51,608 nucleotides of DNA from an archaeon. Lineage in GTDB: Archaea > Thermoproteota > Nitrososphaeria > Conexivisphaerales > UBA164. The notes below the pieces were generated by a model. That model was not told the origin of the DNA, made no database searches, and saw only the letters and a program-made list of their open reading frames with translations. How positions within the stretch are numbered: the stretch's first letter is position 1; each line of letters begins with the position of its first letter. This document shows positions 16,176 to 25,207 of this stretch, piece by piece. The position numbers and the translations under genes are program-made. The stretch spans positions 1 through 51,608 of the forward strand of contig JAJYTP010000006.1 of assembly GCA_021792955.1 (NCBI GenBank), in the 5' to 3' direction.

Positions 16176-17027
16176 ATGCCAATAACGAAGGGGTCTGGCG
16201 AGCGGGTTCATGAGGTGTACTTCACCCGTGACAGCGGGGACCAGTGGTCATTCAAGTTTTCGGACGACATGCATGACATACAGGGCGTTCTATATGAAAT
16301 ATCCGAATCCATCGCGGATTCCCCTGCGAGGGCTGAGAGGAGGCTCAGGTCGATCATCCATGGGCATCCATACGCCTTTGACGCATATGACCAGCTTGCC
16401 TTCATTTACGATTATGGGCAGCGCCAGCCTAAACTGGCCCTTAATGTTCTTGAAGCCGGCCTTGCCAGGGCCCGGGAGCTATTTCCGGAGGAGTTCGTCC
16501 TGGGGGAGGGCAGGGTGCCCTGGTCTATCCTCGAAAACAGGCCCTTCCTGCGAATGTACGAAAGGATGGGCTTAGAGCTATCGAACCTTGGGAAGGTAGA
16601 TATGGCGAGGGACGTCTTTAAGGCGCTGATCGGGATGAACCCTGAGGACAACCAGGGGGTCAGGGAACTGCTCTGTTCCTGCTATTTCAGGCTGGCTGAG
16701 TACAGTTCGTTGCTTGAGCTCTGCAGGATGTACGATGGCGATACGACGGCTGCTATTTTGTTTGGCAGTGTCCTTGCTCTGCTAAAGCTCGGCAGGAGGA
16801 GGAATGCGAAAAGCGCGCTGCGCACGGCCGCAACGTGGCGGCCAAACATCGCACAGGAGATAATGGCCCGCAGGCACAGGAAGCCCCGCGATCTATCCTC
16901 CCCATACGAACTTGGAAGCAAAAGGGAGGCTGAGCTTTACTGGAATGACTTCGGTGACTACTGGGATGAAGCCGCGGTTTCGTTTGTTCGTGATGAGGCA
17001 GACAAGGGGGGGAGCATAAGCAGGTAG
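16176..17027 (+). CDS. TPR-repeat protein, ST7-like
   Basis: A 283-residue helical protein with tetratricopeptide-type repeats, seen at about residues 65-95, 125-160 and 160-205 (for example LGKVDMARDVFKALIGMNPEDNQGVRELL). The sequence pattern with PWSILENRPFLRMYERMGLEL, NPEDNQG and a C-terminal SPYELGSKREAELY is shared with a widespread prokaryotic TPR family related to ST7, of unknown molecular role. TPRs normally mediate protein contacts. The ATG is about 27 bases after a TTTATTA box (16146-16152), suggesting a leaderless transcript. Confidence 0.75.
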   Translation: MPITKGSGERVHEVYFTRDSGDQWSFKFSDDMHDIQGVLYEISESIADSPARAERRLRSIIHGHPYAFDAYDQLAFIYDYGQRQPKLALNVLEAGLARARELFPEEFVLGEGRVPWSILENRPFLRMYERMGLELSNLGKVDMARDVFKALIGMNPEDNQGVRELLCSCYFRLAEYSSLLELCRMYDGDTTAAILFGSVLALLKLGRRRNAKSALRTAATWRPNIAQEIMARRHRKPRDLSSPYELGSKREAELYWNDFGDYWDEAAVSFVRDEADKGGSISR

Positions 17028-17279
17028 CCTAGCGCATCATTCTTTTATAACCTGACTTTGCAGGAAGTGGATGTTGAACATCCCTTAAGCCGTGGTCGCT
17101 GACTTCCCATGGGCAGGAATAGCCTCTGGATTTCCTATAATATATCAGGCTGTTGGGAGTTTGGGGGAGGTGGTTAAATTCTAATGCCTTAGTTCAGATG
17201 GAGATGCTGGTGCCTCGTGCAGCAACGGCGATAACCTTTAGATGTAGTTTGCAAATAATAAAGTGTTGTGGGGGTAGTC

Positions 17280-17564
17280 ATGTCTGAACTCGTCTGCACT
17301 GGCGGGGCATCAAGCGGATGCTGATTGAGTACCATTGAAACAAGAAATAAGCCCCCGCTGGCTGATGAACTAGCAAGCGGGATAGCGGTCAGGGAAGCAC
17401 ATACGCCCTTGCGTGAAAGGATGTCACGACGCGCTCCACAGCATAGCTATCTCTCTGGCCGGTCATGTAAGGATGCTTGCCCAATACGGGTCGTAATTAA
17501 TGTACCTGTCTGGATTTGTAGTGAAGTTGTCGGCAATACTACAGGCAATGCGAACTTCCTTTAA
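17280..17564 (+). other. Open frame with an in-frame TGA
   Basis: An ATG at 17280 opens a frame that reads 14 residues (MSELVCTGGASSGC), meets TGA at 17322-17324 and then continues open, immediately with TTG, for 79 more codons. An A/T-rich box (AAATAATAAA) lies about 28 bases before the ATG, and GGGGGT just before it. The second part has four cysteines but no family I recognise. It may be a gene with one nonsense mutation, or chance. In the flanks (17028-17279 and 17565-17743) I see no genes, only an 11-A run at 17642-17652. Confidence 0.25.
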
Positions 17565-17743
17565 TGAAAGAATTAAGGGGTGCCCGGGGCGGCCTGTGTG
17601 CATTATAAACGTTGTAATAAATAGTAAGGCGTGCTGGTGCCAAAAAAAAAAAGAATGTAATAGGGATAAACTGTAGCGTTGCAAGCACCACAGTTTTTAA
17701 AAATTCAGATAAAGTTTTTTATCGGGGGTATAATTTCATTTTT

Positions 17744-18122
17744 ATGGACCACTATCTGGCGAACATCTCAGACGTTAAAAAGGAGCCCGTGCCGGTAAAC
17801 GAGGAAAGGGGAGCTTATATTCAATGGCTTATAACCAAAAAAAAATGGCGCACATTACGCTGTAAGAAGGTTCACTCTGGAGCCCAATGGAATCATACCC
17901 ATGCATACGCACAATTACCAGGAGACAGTGATTATAACCAATGGTAAATGCAAGGTATGTGTTGCTGATCGGGTTTGCGAATTAAATGAAAACGACTATG
18001 TATTTATAGATGGCCAGGTAAAACACGCGATACTAAATCATGGAGAGCTATTGGAATTCTTCTGTATAATTGATTATGTGGATGATATGAGCATACAGGT
18101 AATTAACGAAGAGCGCACATAA
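17744..18122 (+). pseudogene. Cupin gene broken by a 10-bp duplication
   Basis: A small cupin (about 122 residues if repaired). The first part, in the frame of ATG 17744, reads to [10 protein letters not shown]; the rest ([14 protein letters not shown]...) is in another frame and ends at 18122. At the junction CATACCCATG (17894-17903) is followed by the near-copy CATACGCACA (17904-17913). Removing one copy restores a complete cupin motif 1, with two His, Glu and the closing NG. The second motif carries [18 protein letters not shown]-like GTATAAT lies upstream. Either a slippage duplication killed the gene or there is a sequencing error. Confidence 0.75.
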
Positions 18123-18267
18123 GCTATTTTTAATTGGCCGGTTTTCCGGATTTTCGGAAACCCAGAGTTTAAGATTCGGGATAGGCCATCAGTAATATGG
18201 TCATCCTTGATTTATCGTCGGTAATGAGACGTTCTTTCGACTGTAAAATTGCGGAGGTATTCCAAGG

Positions 18268-18732
18268 ATGCCGGTGCTGACCGTATTCATAGCGGGGCTA
18301 CATGTTATCTTCGCGATAGCATGGCTAGGCTCGGCCCTGTTCTTCGCGGTGGTCCTTGGCCCGATGTTTAGGGAGCTGTCAGTACAAACAAGAAATGAAT
18401 TTATGATCAAATTTCTGCCGAAGGTCGAAAGGTTTGAAATGATAGTTTCCACGCTGACGATAGCCTTCGGCATCATCCTGGCCTTCCTCATAAGCGCCTT
18501 CAACCCGTTCATCATCACCGGCATGTCCTTCGGAATCTTCGCCTATCTGATAGGCCTGTTACTCATGACGCCGCTTGCCAGGGAGATGATGAACCTGATG
18601 ACCGTCCGCCGCGATGAAAACAGCCTTAAGGAGCTCATTAGGGTGAACAGAAGGTTCGGTCAGGCATCGATGATAGAGCTCGTCTTTATGCTGCTGGCCT
18701 TTGCTACGATGGTGACTTCAGCGTTCATCTGA
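18268..18732 (+). CDS. DUF2269/CopD-like membrane protein
   Basis: A 154-residue integral membrane protein with four hydrophobic segments, near residues 5-30, 55-76, 80-99 and 134-154. The N-terminus FIAGLHVIFAIAWLGSALFF has the conserved His and Trp pattern of DUF2269 and related four-helix proteins (CopD/YphA-like), where the His could contact heme or metal. The function is not established for the family. The ATG at 18268 is preceded by GGAGGT at 18251-18256, so this gene seems to use a ribosome-binding site. Confidence 0.65.
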   Translation: MPVLTVFIAGLHVIFAIAWLGSALFFAVVLGPMFRELSVQTRNEFMIKFLPKVERFEMIVSTLTIAFGIILAFLISAFNPFIITGMSFGIFAYLIGLLLMTPLAREMMNLMTVRRDENSLKELIRVNRRFGQASMIELVFMLLAFATMVTSAFI

Positions 18733-18812
18733 TCGCAAAGGGCCATGGATCCCCTGGGATTCGCGGCACCGTGCGCCCCTTCCCGGCCGCTCGCCTGGCC
18801 CTTTAGCGGCCG

Positions 18813-19031
18813 TCAGCGCCTGTCATCCAGGTCTTCATCCTCTTCCCACGGGTCATTGTCGGCCGCCATCCCCATGGCCTCAGTAAAGGCCCCGGCGATG
18901 GTCTCAAACACCCTCAGCTTCTCATCCCCCGTGAGGCCGGGGATCTGCTTATCGATCTCCTTCCACATCGTGCTGAACACCGAAACAAAATCCTTAACGT
19001 CATTTTCGTGTGGCATATCCTCCTTTGTCAT
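18813..19031 (-). CDS. Small acidic protein, unknown
   Basis: A 72-residue protein rich in Asp/Glu, with the C-terminal tail DNDPWEEDEDLDDRR. The middle looks amphipathic and helical (KDFVSVFSTMWKEID, then LRVFETIAGAFTEAMG). No family was recognised. I place the start at the ATG 19031 because a TTATTATAT box lies about 30 bases upstream; in-frame ATGs at 19052 and 19088 would fall too close to or before that box. It is convergent with the DUF2269 gene and probably cytoplasmic. Confidence 0.45.
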   Translation of the reverse strand: MTKEDMPHENDVKDFVSVFSTMWKEIDKQIPGLTGDEKLRVFETIAGAFTEAMGMAADNDPWEEDEDLDDRR

Positions 19032-19462
19032 AAAACTATCGCCAGTTGGCATTTTGCCCCATATAATAACCTGTTGGCATGGGTTCATAGGGCCAACGTT
19101 CCTGGCCGTCGCGCCGCCTTCTGATGCCGTTACCCCTATTGTGCAGCGCCTTCACAGCCCTTAAAATTTAATTTAGTACGAGCCCTTTTCTACTGCTATC
19201 ATTGCAACGCTTGAGGTTGGGATATGGTGCCACCTTAACCATGCATAGCTTCGCCAGCTCGCTTGGTGATGGTTCCTAACGGCATCCATATGCTTGTGGT
19301 TAATGATGGCCGTTTATACTATGAAGTACTTGTCATCTGGCCCACGCAGCACTGCTGTCGTGCGGCGTGGCGGGACGAGCCTACCAGCTGCCAGTATAAC
19401 CCATCGTAAACATACGTGAACCGCTGGCCAAGGTTTAATAAATGCCTTAAGGGAGCGGTGGC
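19032..19462. other. Intergenic, possible gene remnant
   Basis: No intact gene. On the plus strand a short frame from ATG 19289 starts MLVVNDGRLYYEVL, similar to N-termini of alpha/beta hydrolases, but it quickly loses similarity and ends after about 39 codons. It is probably debris or chance. The 3' end contains the TTTAATAAA promoter box of the next gene at 19433-19441. Confidence 0.3.
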
Positions 19463-19738
19463 ATGTACATCTGGTATTATTTTCTTATATCATTGGCCGT
19501 CATTGTGGTGATAGCATTTGCCCTTTCCCTAAGGGGCCGCGGAGCCTGGCTAAAATGCCCTGAGTGCGGGGAAATCTTCAGGGCCCCAACAATGGATGAG
19601 AAAAATATGGGCGTTGGCTGGACGTTCGCCGGAACGGGCGTCGTCAGGTGCCCAAAGTGCGGCACTAAAAGGCCCAGGCGCGATTACGAGAAGGTCGCAC
19701 CCCCAGCGCAATCAGAACAAAAGGATAATACGGCGTAA
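19463..19738 (+). CDS. Membrane-anchored zinc-ribbon protein
   Basis: A 91-residue protein. One N-terminal membrane helix (YYFLISLAVIVVIAFALSL) is followed by a cytoplasmic-looking zinc ribbon with two CxxC knuckles (LKCPECGEIF and VRCPKCGTKR, about 30 residues apart) and a polar tail. The four cysteines should bind one zinc ion. The specific role is unknown. The ATG is 26 bases after TTTAATAAA, consistent with a leaderless transcript. Confidence 0.65.
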   Translation: MYIWYYFLISLAVIVVIAFALSLRGRGAWLKCPECGEIFRAPTMDEKNMGVGWTFAGTGVVRCPKCGTKRPRRDYEKVAPPAQSEQKDNTA

Positions 19739-20249
19739 AGGTTTCTCCAACTTTTCTGGTCAGTGCAGCTGAACTTTTTTTGAGCTGACCGGCCATTGGG
19801 AAATTACAGTCGAATAAACGTCTGTGACGTTACGCAGCTGATGTGTTAGCATGAGTCAGCCAGATACAGCCAATAAGCCGCACGGATTTGAGCTTTGGAC
19901 GGGCAAAAGAGAGCCATTTAGGATGACATATTTGAAGTGCAAAGATCGCATTCATTCATTATTTGCTAGACCGCCTTTTGTCAGCCGACTATATCATACA
20001 TAATGGCAAGAAATGGGAGCTGTATCTGGAGGAGAACGGCCATGCTTCTCTACATTCCGAATATCTACCCAAATGATGCATCTTTTCCTTACATCATGGT
20101 TTTTAATGTGATTCGCACCCTTTGCGCTGTAATAACGGCTCATATTTCGTTTTATGGGGTTATCTCCAGAAAGGATGACGGTGACGCTTTTTATTGTACG
20201 ACATCGGTCCTTCGATTAATGGATGGGGAGAAGCTCAGGTGAAGAAAGG
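19739..20249. other. Gene-poor stretch with weak small frames
   Basis: Two small plus-strand frames exist, 19851-20003 (50 residues, MSQPDTANKPHGFELW...) and 20003-20242 (79 residues). Neither has a recognisable family or a good promoter. Segments in different frames (ADYIIHNGKKWELYLEENG at about 19983-20040) look more protein-like than either, which suggests a decayed gene with frameshifts. I cannot name it. Confidence 0.25.
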
Positions 20250-20280
20250 TTTATATTAGGTATTTCCTAACCAAGTTAGG
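20250..20280 (+). promoter_or_regulatory. DtxR-type operator over the promoter
   Basis: TTTATATTA (20250-20257) is the likely TATA box. Overlapping and following it are three alternating half-sites: TTAGG (20256-20260), CCTAA (20266-20270) and TTAGG (20276-20280). Known DtxR/IdeR-type boxes are built from TTAGG/CCTAA halves. The gene that follows encodes such a regulator, so metal-dependent autorepression of the whole operon is the natural reading. Confidence 0.65.
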
Positions 20281-20289
20281 TAAAGGCAA

Positions 20290-20787
20290 ATGAATATAAA
20301 GATGAGCAAAAGGGAATACGAGTGTGTCGAATCGGTTCGCTCCCTTTCATCTGGCGGGTGGCCTGCCAGGGTTAAGGACATAGCAACCATGATGAAGGTG
20401 AGGCCGCCAACGGCGCTAGGCTTTCTCGACAGGCTGGTGGAGATGTCGCTTGTCGAAAAGGGGCCCATCGGTTACAGGCTTTCCCAGTACGGGGTTGCGT
20501 ACATAAACCAGGTTACAAGGGCTCACAGGCTCTTTGAGACCCTTCTTTCCAGCGCCGGCATACCCCTTGATGAAGCGTGCAGGGCATCGTCATCCATAGC
20601 GATAGAGGGGGATATAGATGATGAAGCCATTAAAACGCTCAGCGGCAACCTGGGCCATCCCGGCACCTGTCCTCACGGTAAGCCGATACCGGCCGATGAC
20701 ATGAGCTATGAACGTGCGCCGCCTCCTGGCGTTACGGGCCCACGGCGCCCCTCTCGCAAGGCTGCAGGGAGCAAGGATGTAATATGA
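20290..20787 (+). CDS. DtxR/MntR-family metalloregulator
   Basis: A 165-residue metal-dependent repressor. The N-terminal winged helix covers about residues 1-70 (RVKDIATMMKVRPPTALGFL is the HTH). The dimerisation and metal-binding domain follows, with the family pattern HRLFETLL, EACRASSSIAIEG and GHPGTCPHGKPIP. The SH3-like third domain is absent, and a basic Pro/Arg tail ends the protein. The ATG lies about 38 bases after the TATA box and just after the TTAGG operator. Its last four bases overlap the start of the substrate-binding protein (ATGA), so it heads a four-gene metal-uptake operon that it presumably controls. Confidence 0.88.
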   Translation: MNIKMSKREYECVESVRSLSSGGWPARVKDIATMMKVRPPTALGFLDRLVEMSLVEKGPIGYRLSQYGVAYINQVTRAHRLFETLLSSAGIPLDEACRASSSIAIEGDIDDEAIKTLSGNLGHPGTCPHGKPIPADDMSYERAPPPGVTGPRRPSRKAAGSKDVI

Positions 20788-21725
20788 AGATCAACAGATA
20801 CGTCGCAGCAGGGCTCGTGATCCTCATCATCGTGGCAGGCTCACTTCTGGCCCTTTTCCTAGATAACCAGCTTACAAACGGATCGGGGCCATCGCAAACC
20901 TCTAACCCGGGGGTTATAAAGGTGGTCGCCGCTGAGAATTTCTGGGGCAGTCTGGTATCCCAGCTCGGCGGCAAATACGTAAATGTAACAAGCATAGTAA
21001 CCAATCCCAACACCGACCCGCACGAATATGAGAGCAACGCGCAGGACGCCGCCGATATCGCAAATGCAGGATTTGTAATCGTCAATGGAGCTGGGTATGA
21101 CAGCTGGGCCCTGTTGCTAATTTCCGCCAGCCATACCAAGGGCCAGGTGGTCCTGAACGTGCAGGAGCTGCTCAACCAGTCCGCTACTGCAAACCCGCAC
21201 TTCTGGTACAGCCCCACATATGTCAATATCACCGTGAAGGCCATGTATAACGATCTGGTGGCCATTGACCCAAAGGAGCGGGTGTACTTCACTCAGCAGT
21301 ATGCAGCCCTTAACGCATCGCTGGGCCCGTACAACGGATTGATCGATCAGATAAGGGAACAGTTCAACGGCACGAAGGTAGCGGCCACGGAGAGCATATT
21401 CGTATATATGGCGAACGCCACCGGCCTGGACCTGGTTTCCCCTGCGGCTTTTATGAATGCCGTCTCCGAAGGGAACGACCCGCCCGCGCAGAGTGAGGTG
21501 CAGTTTGACCAGCTCCTGGAGAACCACACCGCGGCCGTGCTGGTCTATAACGAGCAAACGGTCACACCGCTCACGACGACCATCAGGGAGCTGGCCGCTT
21601 CGGAGGGCATACCACAGGTAGGCATCACGGAGACGGTACAGCCGCCAAACGTGACATTTGAAGCATGGATGTACGCCGAGCTTGTCAGCCTGTATGGCGC
21701 CCTCAACGCCAGCGCGACCGGGTAA
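20784..21725 (+). CDS. Metal ABC transporter, substrate-binding protein
   Basis: A 313-residue cluster A-I (ZnuA/PsaA) metal-binding protein tethered by an N-terminal membrane helix (residues 6-28). Two metal-binding His are clear, in NTDPHEYES and in ANPHFWYSP. The third position reads ATESIFVYM, where zinc-binding ZnuA has His and Mn/Fe-binding relatives have Glu; here Glu is present. The last ligand is likely Glu in GITETVQ. The His-rich loop of many ZnuA proteins is absent. This favours manganese or iron over zinc, but that is inference. It overlaps the regulator gene by four bases and precedes the ATPase by six. Confidence 0.85.
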   Translation: MKINRYVAAGLVILIIVAGSLLALFLDNQLTNGSGPSQTSNPGVIKVVAAENFWGSLVSQLGGKYVNVTSIVTNPNTDPHEYESNAQDAADIANAGFVIVNGAGYDSWALLLISASHTKGQVVLNVQELLNQSATANPHFWYSPTYVNITVKAMYNDLVAIDPKERVYFTQQYAALNASLGPYNGLIDQIREQFNGTKVAATESIFVYMANATGLDLVSPAAFMNAVSEGNDPPAQSEVQFDQLLENHTAAVLVYNEQTVTPLTTTIRELAASEGIPQVGITETVQPPNVTFEAWMYAELVSLYGALNASATG

Positions 21726-21731
21726 TAGGAA

Positions 21732-22511
21732 ATGAAGGTAATAGAAGCTGAGGCCCTGTCGGCCGGCTACGGGGAAAATATGATCTGGGGAGGGGCGAAC
21801 TTCAGCGTTGATCAGGGGGAGTTCGTCGCCGTCATAGGCCCAAATGGAGCCGGTAAGACGACCCTGTTTCGCCTGCTGCTGGGCCTGCAGCGGCCACTGG
21901 CCGGCAGCATCAGGGTATTTGGGGCGGAGCCGGAGCGCGGCAACCCGAGGATCGGATATGTACCCCAAGCGCATAATATAGACGAACAGTCTCATATAGA
22001 ATCCCTGGAACTTGTGCGACTGGGGATATCCGGAACCCGGTGGGGGTTCAGCCTTTTTTCCCAGGACGACAAAAGGGCGGCCCTGTCCGCCCTTGAATCC
22101 GTAGGTGCAACCGAGCTTGCGCACAGGCCCCTGGCTGAGCTTTCAGGCGGCGAACTCCAGAGGATATTCCTTGCGGAGGCGCTGGTGAGCAGCCCGGACA
22201 TGCTGCTTCTAGATGAGCCGCTTTCCAACCTGGATATGAGGCGCGAAAAGGACCTGCTTCGGCTGGTGAACGGCGTTGTCCGCTCTCGGAACGTAACCGT
22301 AGTGCTGATAGCCCATGACATTAATCCTCTCCTCCCATACCTTGACCGGGTGATCTACGTAGCGAACGGCAAGGTGGCCAGCGGCAGGCCCGAGGAAGTA
22401 CTTACATCCGACAGGCTTACGGCCATGTACGAAACCTCCATAGAGGTCCTGCGCGATTCAAAGGGAAACGTGGCTATCATAGGCATCGAAGAGGGCCTTG
22501 GTGATAAGTGA
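21732..22511 (+). CDS. Metal ABC transporter, ATPase
   Basis: A 259-residue nucleotide-binding subunit. Walker [10 protein letters not shown] is near residue 37, the Q-loop near residue 78 (IGYVPQ), the signature LSGGELQR near residue 139, Walker [13 protein letters not shown] near residue 158 and the H-loop LIAHD near residue 192. Length and order match ZnuC/MntB-type importers. It powers uptake through the adjacent permease. It begins 6 bases after the binding-protein gene and ends one base before the permease ATG, so translation is probably coupled. Confidence 0.92.
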   Translation: MKVIEAEALSAGYGENMIWGGANFSVDQGEFVAVIGPNGAGKTTLFRLLLGLQRPLAGSIRVFGAEPERGNPRIGYVPQAHNIDEQSHIESLELVRLGISGTRWGFSLFSQDDKRAALSALESVGATELAHRPLAELSGGELQRIFLAEALVSSPDMLLLDEPLSNLDMRREKDLLRLVNGVVRSRNVTVVLIAHDINPLLPYLDRVIYVANGKVASGRPEEVLTSDRLTAMYETSIEVLRDSKGNVAIIGIEEGLGDK

Positions 22512-22512
22512 A

Positions 22513-23409
22513 ATGAACTTCAGCCCCAACCTGATAGCCGACCTGCAGCAGATGCTGCAATACCAGTTCATGCAGCACGCGTTCGAAGCCGGGACGATGA
22601 TATCGATCATGGCCGGGGTAGTCGGCTACTTTGTGGTGGTTCGCAGGTCAGCTTTCGCCGCCCACGCTCTATCCCACATAGGTTTCGCCGGGGCTGCTGG
22701 CGCGGTGGTCCTTGGGGTCCTGTTACCATGGGTGACCCCCATCTACGGGCTCCTCGCTTTCACCATCATCGGAGGCATTACCATGACGGTTCTCGCCCCC
22801 AGGGCCGCACAGAGGGACACCGAAATAGGGATAGTTCTGGCGTTCATGCTGGGCCTGGGCGTCCTCTTTATCAGCCTCTATACCGGTTACGCCACCGAGG
22901 CATATTCCATACTGTTCGGGGAGATCCTTGGGATCAGCAGCTCCTCAGTCCTTCTGACCGTAGCCGCTGGCCTGGGGGTCATCCTGGCGGTGTCGATCGT
23001 CTACAGGCCGCTCCTCTTCTCATCGCTTGACGAAAACGTGGCCGAGGCGAAGGGCCTGCCGACCTTCTGGCTTGGCGTGGTATTTATGCTGCTGCTAGCC
23101 ATAGCTACGTCGTTCGCGGTCGAGGTGGTCGGCGTCCTGCTCATCTTCTCCCTGATGGTCACCCCAGCCGCAACCGCCCTGCACCTGGCCAGCAGGCCGG
23201 GCCGGGTACTCCTGATATCCGTCCTCATCGCGCTCTTTTCAACCTGGGTCGGGCTCTTCATCGCCTTTTATACGCCCTACCCGGTGAGCTTCTTCATTAC
23301 GGCCATCTCCTTCTCCATCTATCTGCTGGTCAGGAGGTTCCATCATCACCTGAAAATAGGGCCTTCAAAGGCCGGTGAGCCAATCGATCACGCTCAGCCC
23401 GGCCCCTGA
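22513..23409 (+). CDS. Metal ABC transporter, permease (ABC-3)
   Basis: A 298-residue ZnuB/MntC-type permease of the ABC-3 family with about eight membrane segments. Family landmarks include RRSAFAAHALSHIGFAGAAG near the N-terminus and AKGLPTFWLGVVFMLLLAI followed by VVGVLLIFSLMVTPAATA. I use ATG 22513, immediately after the ATPase stop, rather than the TTG at 22498 inside the ATPase gene. The tail is cytoplasmic and His-rich at the start (RRFHHHLK), which may bind metal. It is the last gene of the DtxR-controlled operon. Confidence 0.9.
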   Translation: MNFSPNLIADLQQMLQYQFMQHAFEAGTMISIMAGVVGYFVVVRRSAFAAHALSHIGFAGAAGAVVLGVLLPWVTPIYGLLAFTIIGGITMTVLAPRAAQRDTEIGIVLAFMLGLGVLFISLYTGYATEAYSILFGEILGISSSSVLLTVAAGLGVILAVSIVYRPLLFSSLDENVAEAKGLPTFWLGVVFMLLLAIATSFAVEVVGVLLIFSLMVTPAATALHLASRPGRVLLISVLIALFSTWVGLFIAFYTPYPVSFFITAISFSIYLLVRRFHHHLKIGPSKAGEPIDHAQPGP

Positions 23410-23598
23410 TGGCTGCATCCGGGATACGGCAGGGCAGCTGTATTATCATCCCACTGTAGTCCGCCCTCTGAGCTGAACCATATGCCATTTTTGCAAATAG
23501 GCCATTGCGTTGCACCAGCGCGCATCCCTTGCCTAAATCCGGCAGGAGCATGCATCCATCATGTGTCAGACGCACGGGGATAAGTTCGGCCTGCGTGC

Positions 23599-24405
23599 CT
23601 ATATGACCACCTTTGGGTACAGCCTGGCGCCGATCAGCACGAGCACCACCATCACCGCCAGGAGGATCAACAGGTCAAATCCTATGCCATATACGCTGAC
23701 TCCGCCGACGACCATCAGCCCCCTCATGGCGTCCACTTCATAAGTGAGAGGGTTAAGCCTCGCTATGAACCTGAGCCACCCTGGCATTATGGACAGTGGG
23801 TAAATCGCGTTGCTGGCGAAGAACAGAGGCATGGTCAGGACCTGGCCGACCCCCATGAAACGCTCCCTTGTCTTGACCAGCGAAGCTATTATCAGCGAAA
23901 AGGTTGAAAACAGAGCCGAGCCCAGTATCGCGAACACCACCACCAGCGCCAGGTTAATCGGGCCCCAGTCTATGGCCGCCCCTACCAGCACCGCTAAAAT
24001 GTATATTATGACCACCTGGGAAAGCGCCCGAATGCCCGCTGACAGCGCCTTCCCGAGGACCAGCGCCTCCCGCGGGGTTGGTGTGACCAGGAACTTGTGG
24101 AGTATCCCCAGGTCCCTCTCCCAGATAACGGCGATGCCATAAAATATGGCTATGAACAGCACGCTCTGAGCGAGGATGCCCGGCGCCAGGTAGGATATGT
24201 AAGAGAGATTGCCGGTCGGTATGAGGTGTACCCTTGAAAATACCTCACCGAAGACCACCAGCCAGAGCGCCGGCTGCACCGCCCGGGTGAGCAGTTCGCT
24301 GGGGTCATGGCGCAGCTTTCGTGCCTCCATCTCACCTATGTCCAGCGTCTTGTCAAAGAAGCTCAGGATGGACCTGAGCACCGACACCCTCCGTCTGGGC
24401 ATCAT
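23599..24405 (-). CDS. ABC-2 transporter permease (DrrB-like)
   Basis: A 268-residue permease with about six membrane segments, of the daunorubicin-resistance (DrrB) and multidrug exporter type. The characteristic YLAPGILAQSVLF, the EKR-like loop with ERDLGILHKFLVTPTPR and the NPLTYEVDAMRG motif near the end are all present. The start is taken as the ATG pair at 24405/24402, four to seven bases after the ATPase stop; the open frame extends further upstream but into the ATPase gene. It is the third gene of the minus-strand operon MarR - ATPase - permease. Substrates are unknown. Confidence 0.88.
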   Translation of the reverse strand: MMPRRRVSVLRSILSFFDKTLDIGEMEARKLRHDPSELLTRAVQPALWLVVFGEVFSRVHLIPTGNLSYISYLAPGILAQSVLFIAIFYGIAVIWERDLGILHKFLVTPTPREALVLGKALSAGIRALSQVVIIYILAVLVGAAIDWGPINLALVVVFAILGSALFSTFSLIIASLVKTRERFMGVGQVLTMPLFFASNAIYPLSIMPGWLRFIARLNPLTYEVDAMRGLMVVGGVSVYGIGFDLLILLAVMVVLVLIGARLYPKVVI

Positions 24406-24409
24406 CCGG

Positions 24410-25207
24410 CTAACCCACCATCCTGGCGGTACGCCTCGCCATCCTTGTTTCCCGGAAGCTTTCTCCCCTGTCGAGCTCTCCACCCGTATAGTGCGTGAAG
24501 ACATCGTCGAGCGTGGCATCCTCCAGGTTCAGCGAAGCCTTCAGGGCCGACGGTTCGCCGACGATCGCCAGCTTTCCCAGGTGCATTATGGCTACCCTAG
24601 AACAGAGCTTGTCAGCCTCCTCCATGTAATGGGTAGTTAGGAATATAGTGGTGCCGAAGTCCAGCCGCAGCTTTTTTATGAAGTCCCAGACCGCCCTGCG
24701 CCCAACCGGGTCGAGGCCTATGGTCGGCTCATCCAGAAACAGGATTTCCGGATGGTGAATCATGGACTGGGCTATTTCCAGGCGCCTGACCATCCCCCCC
24801 GAATAGTTCTTTACTAGCTTGTCACTTGCCTCGGCCAGGTCCATGAACTTTAGCAGCTCATCGATCCGTCTCTCCCTTTCCTCCTTGGGTATATCGTAGA
24901 GCTTTGCGAATATCATCAGGTTCTCGCGGCCTGTGAGGGAGCCGTCGGCTGAAAGCATCTGTGGAACGTAGCCTATTATCCTCCTTATCTCCCGTGCGCT
25001 GTGGGAGAGTTCAAGCCCGCCGATGGTGGCGCGGCCTGAGGTAGGGGGAAGCAGTGTAATCAGCATCTTTATCGTGGTGGTCTTGCCAGCGCCGTTCGGG
25101 CCCAGCAGTGCGAAGATCTCCCCGCCATCGACCGATATATTGAGGTCGTCCACCGCGGTGAAGCTCCCGAAACGGCGCGTTAGGTGTTCAGTCGTAAGGA
25201 CCGGCAT
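24410..25207 (-). CDS. ABC transporter ATPase (DrrA-like)
   Basis: A 265-residue exporter ATPase. Walker [15 protein letters not shown] lies near residue 36, the Q-loop at GYVPQ, the signature NYSGGMVRRLE near residue 134, Walker B ILFLDEPTIGLDPVGRR and the H-loop FLTTHYMEEAD. These are the hallmarks of the DrrA/CcmA group that drives ABC-2 permeases. The C-terminus carries the LEDATLDDVFTHYTGG helix typical of DrrA. Its ATG directly abuts the MarR gene's TAA, indicating co-transcription. Confidence 0.92.
   Translation of the reverse strand: MPVLTTEHLTRRFGSFTAVDDLNISVDGGEIFALLGPNGAGKTTTIKMLITLLPPTSGRATIGGLELSHSAREIRRIIGYVPQMLSADGSLTGRENLMIFAKLYDIPKEERERRIDELLKFMDLAEASDKLVKNYSGGMVRRLEIAQSMIHHPEILFLDEPTIGLDPVGRRAVWDFIKKLRLDFGTTIFLTTHYMEEADKLCSRVAIMHLGKLAIVGEPSALKASLNLEDATLDDVFTHYTGGELDRGESFRETRMARRTARMVG

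Noticed and set aside
17322-17324. Selenocysteine recoding at the in-frame TGA
   Set aside because: No SECIS-like structure was recognised, no Sec machinery is in the window, and the type of archaeon makes it improbable.
17642-17652. Run of eleven A as a minus-strand poly-T terminator
   Set aside because: No minus-strand gene ends nearby; it may just be a homopolymer.
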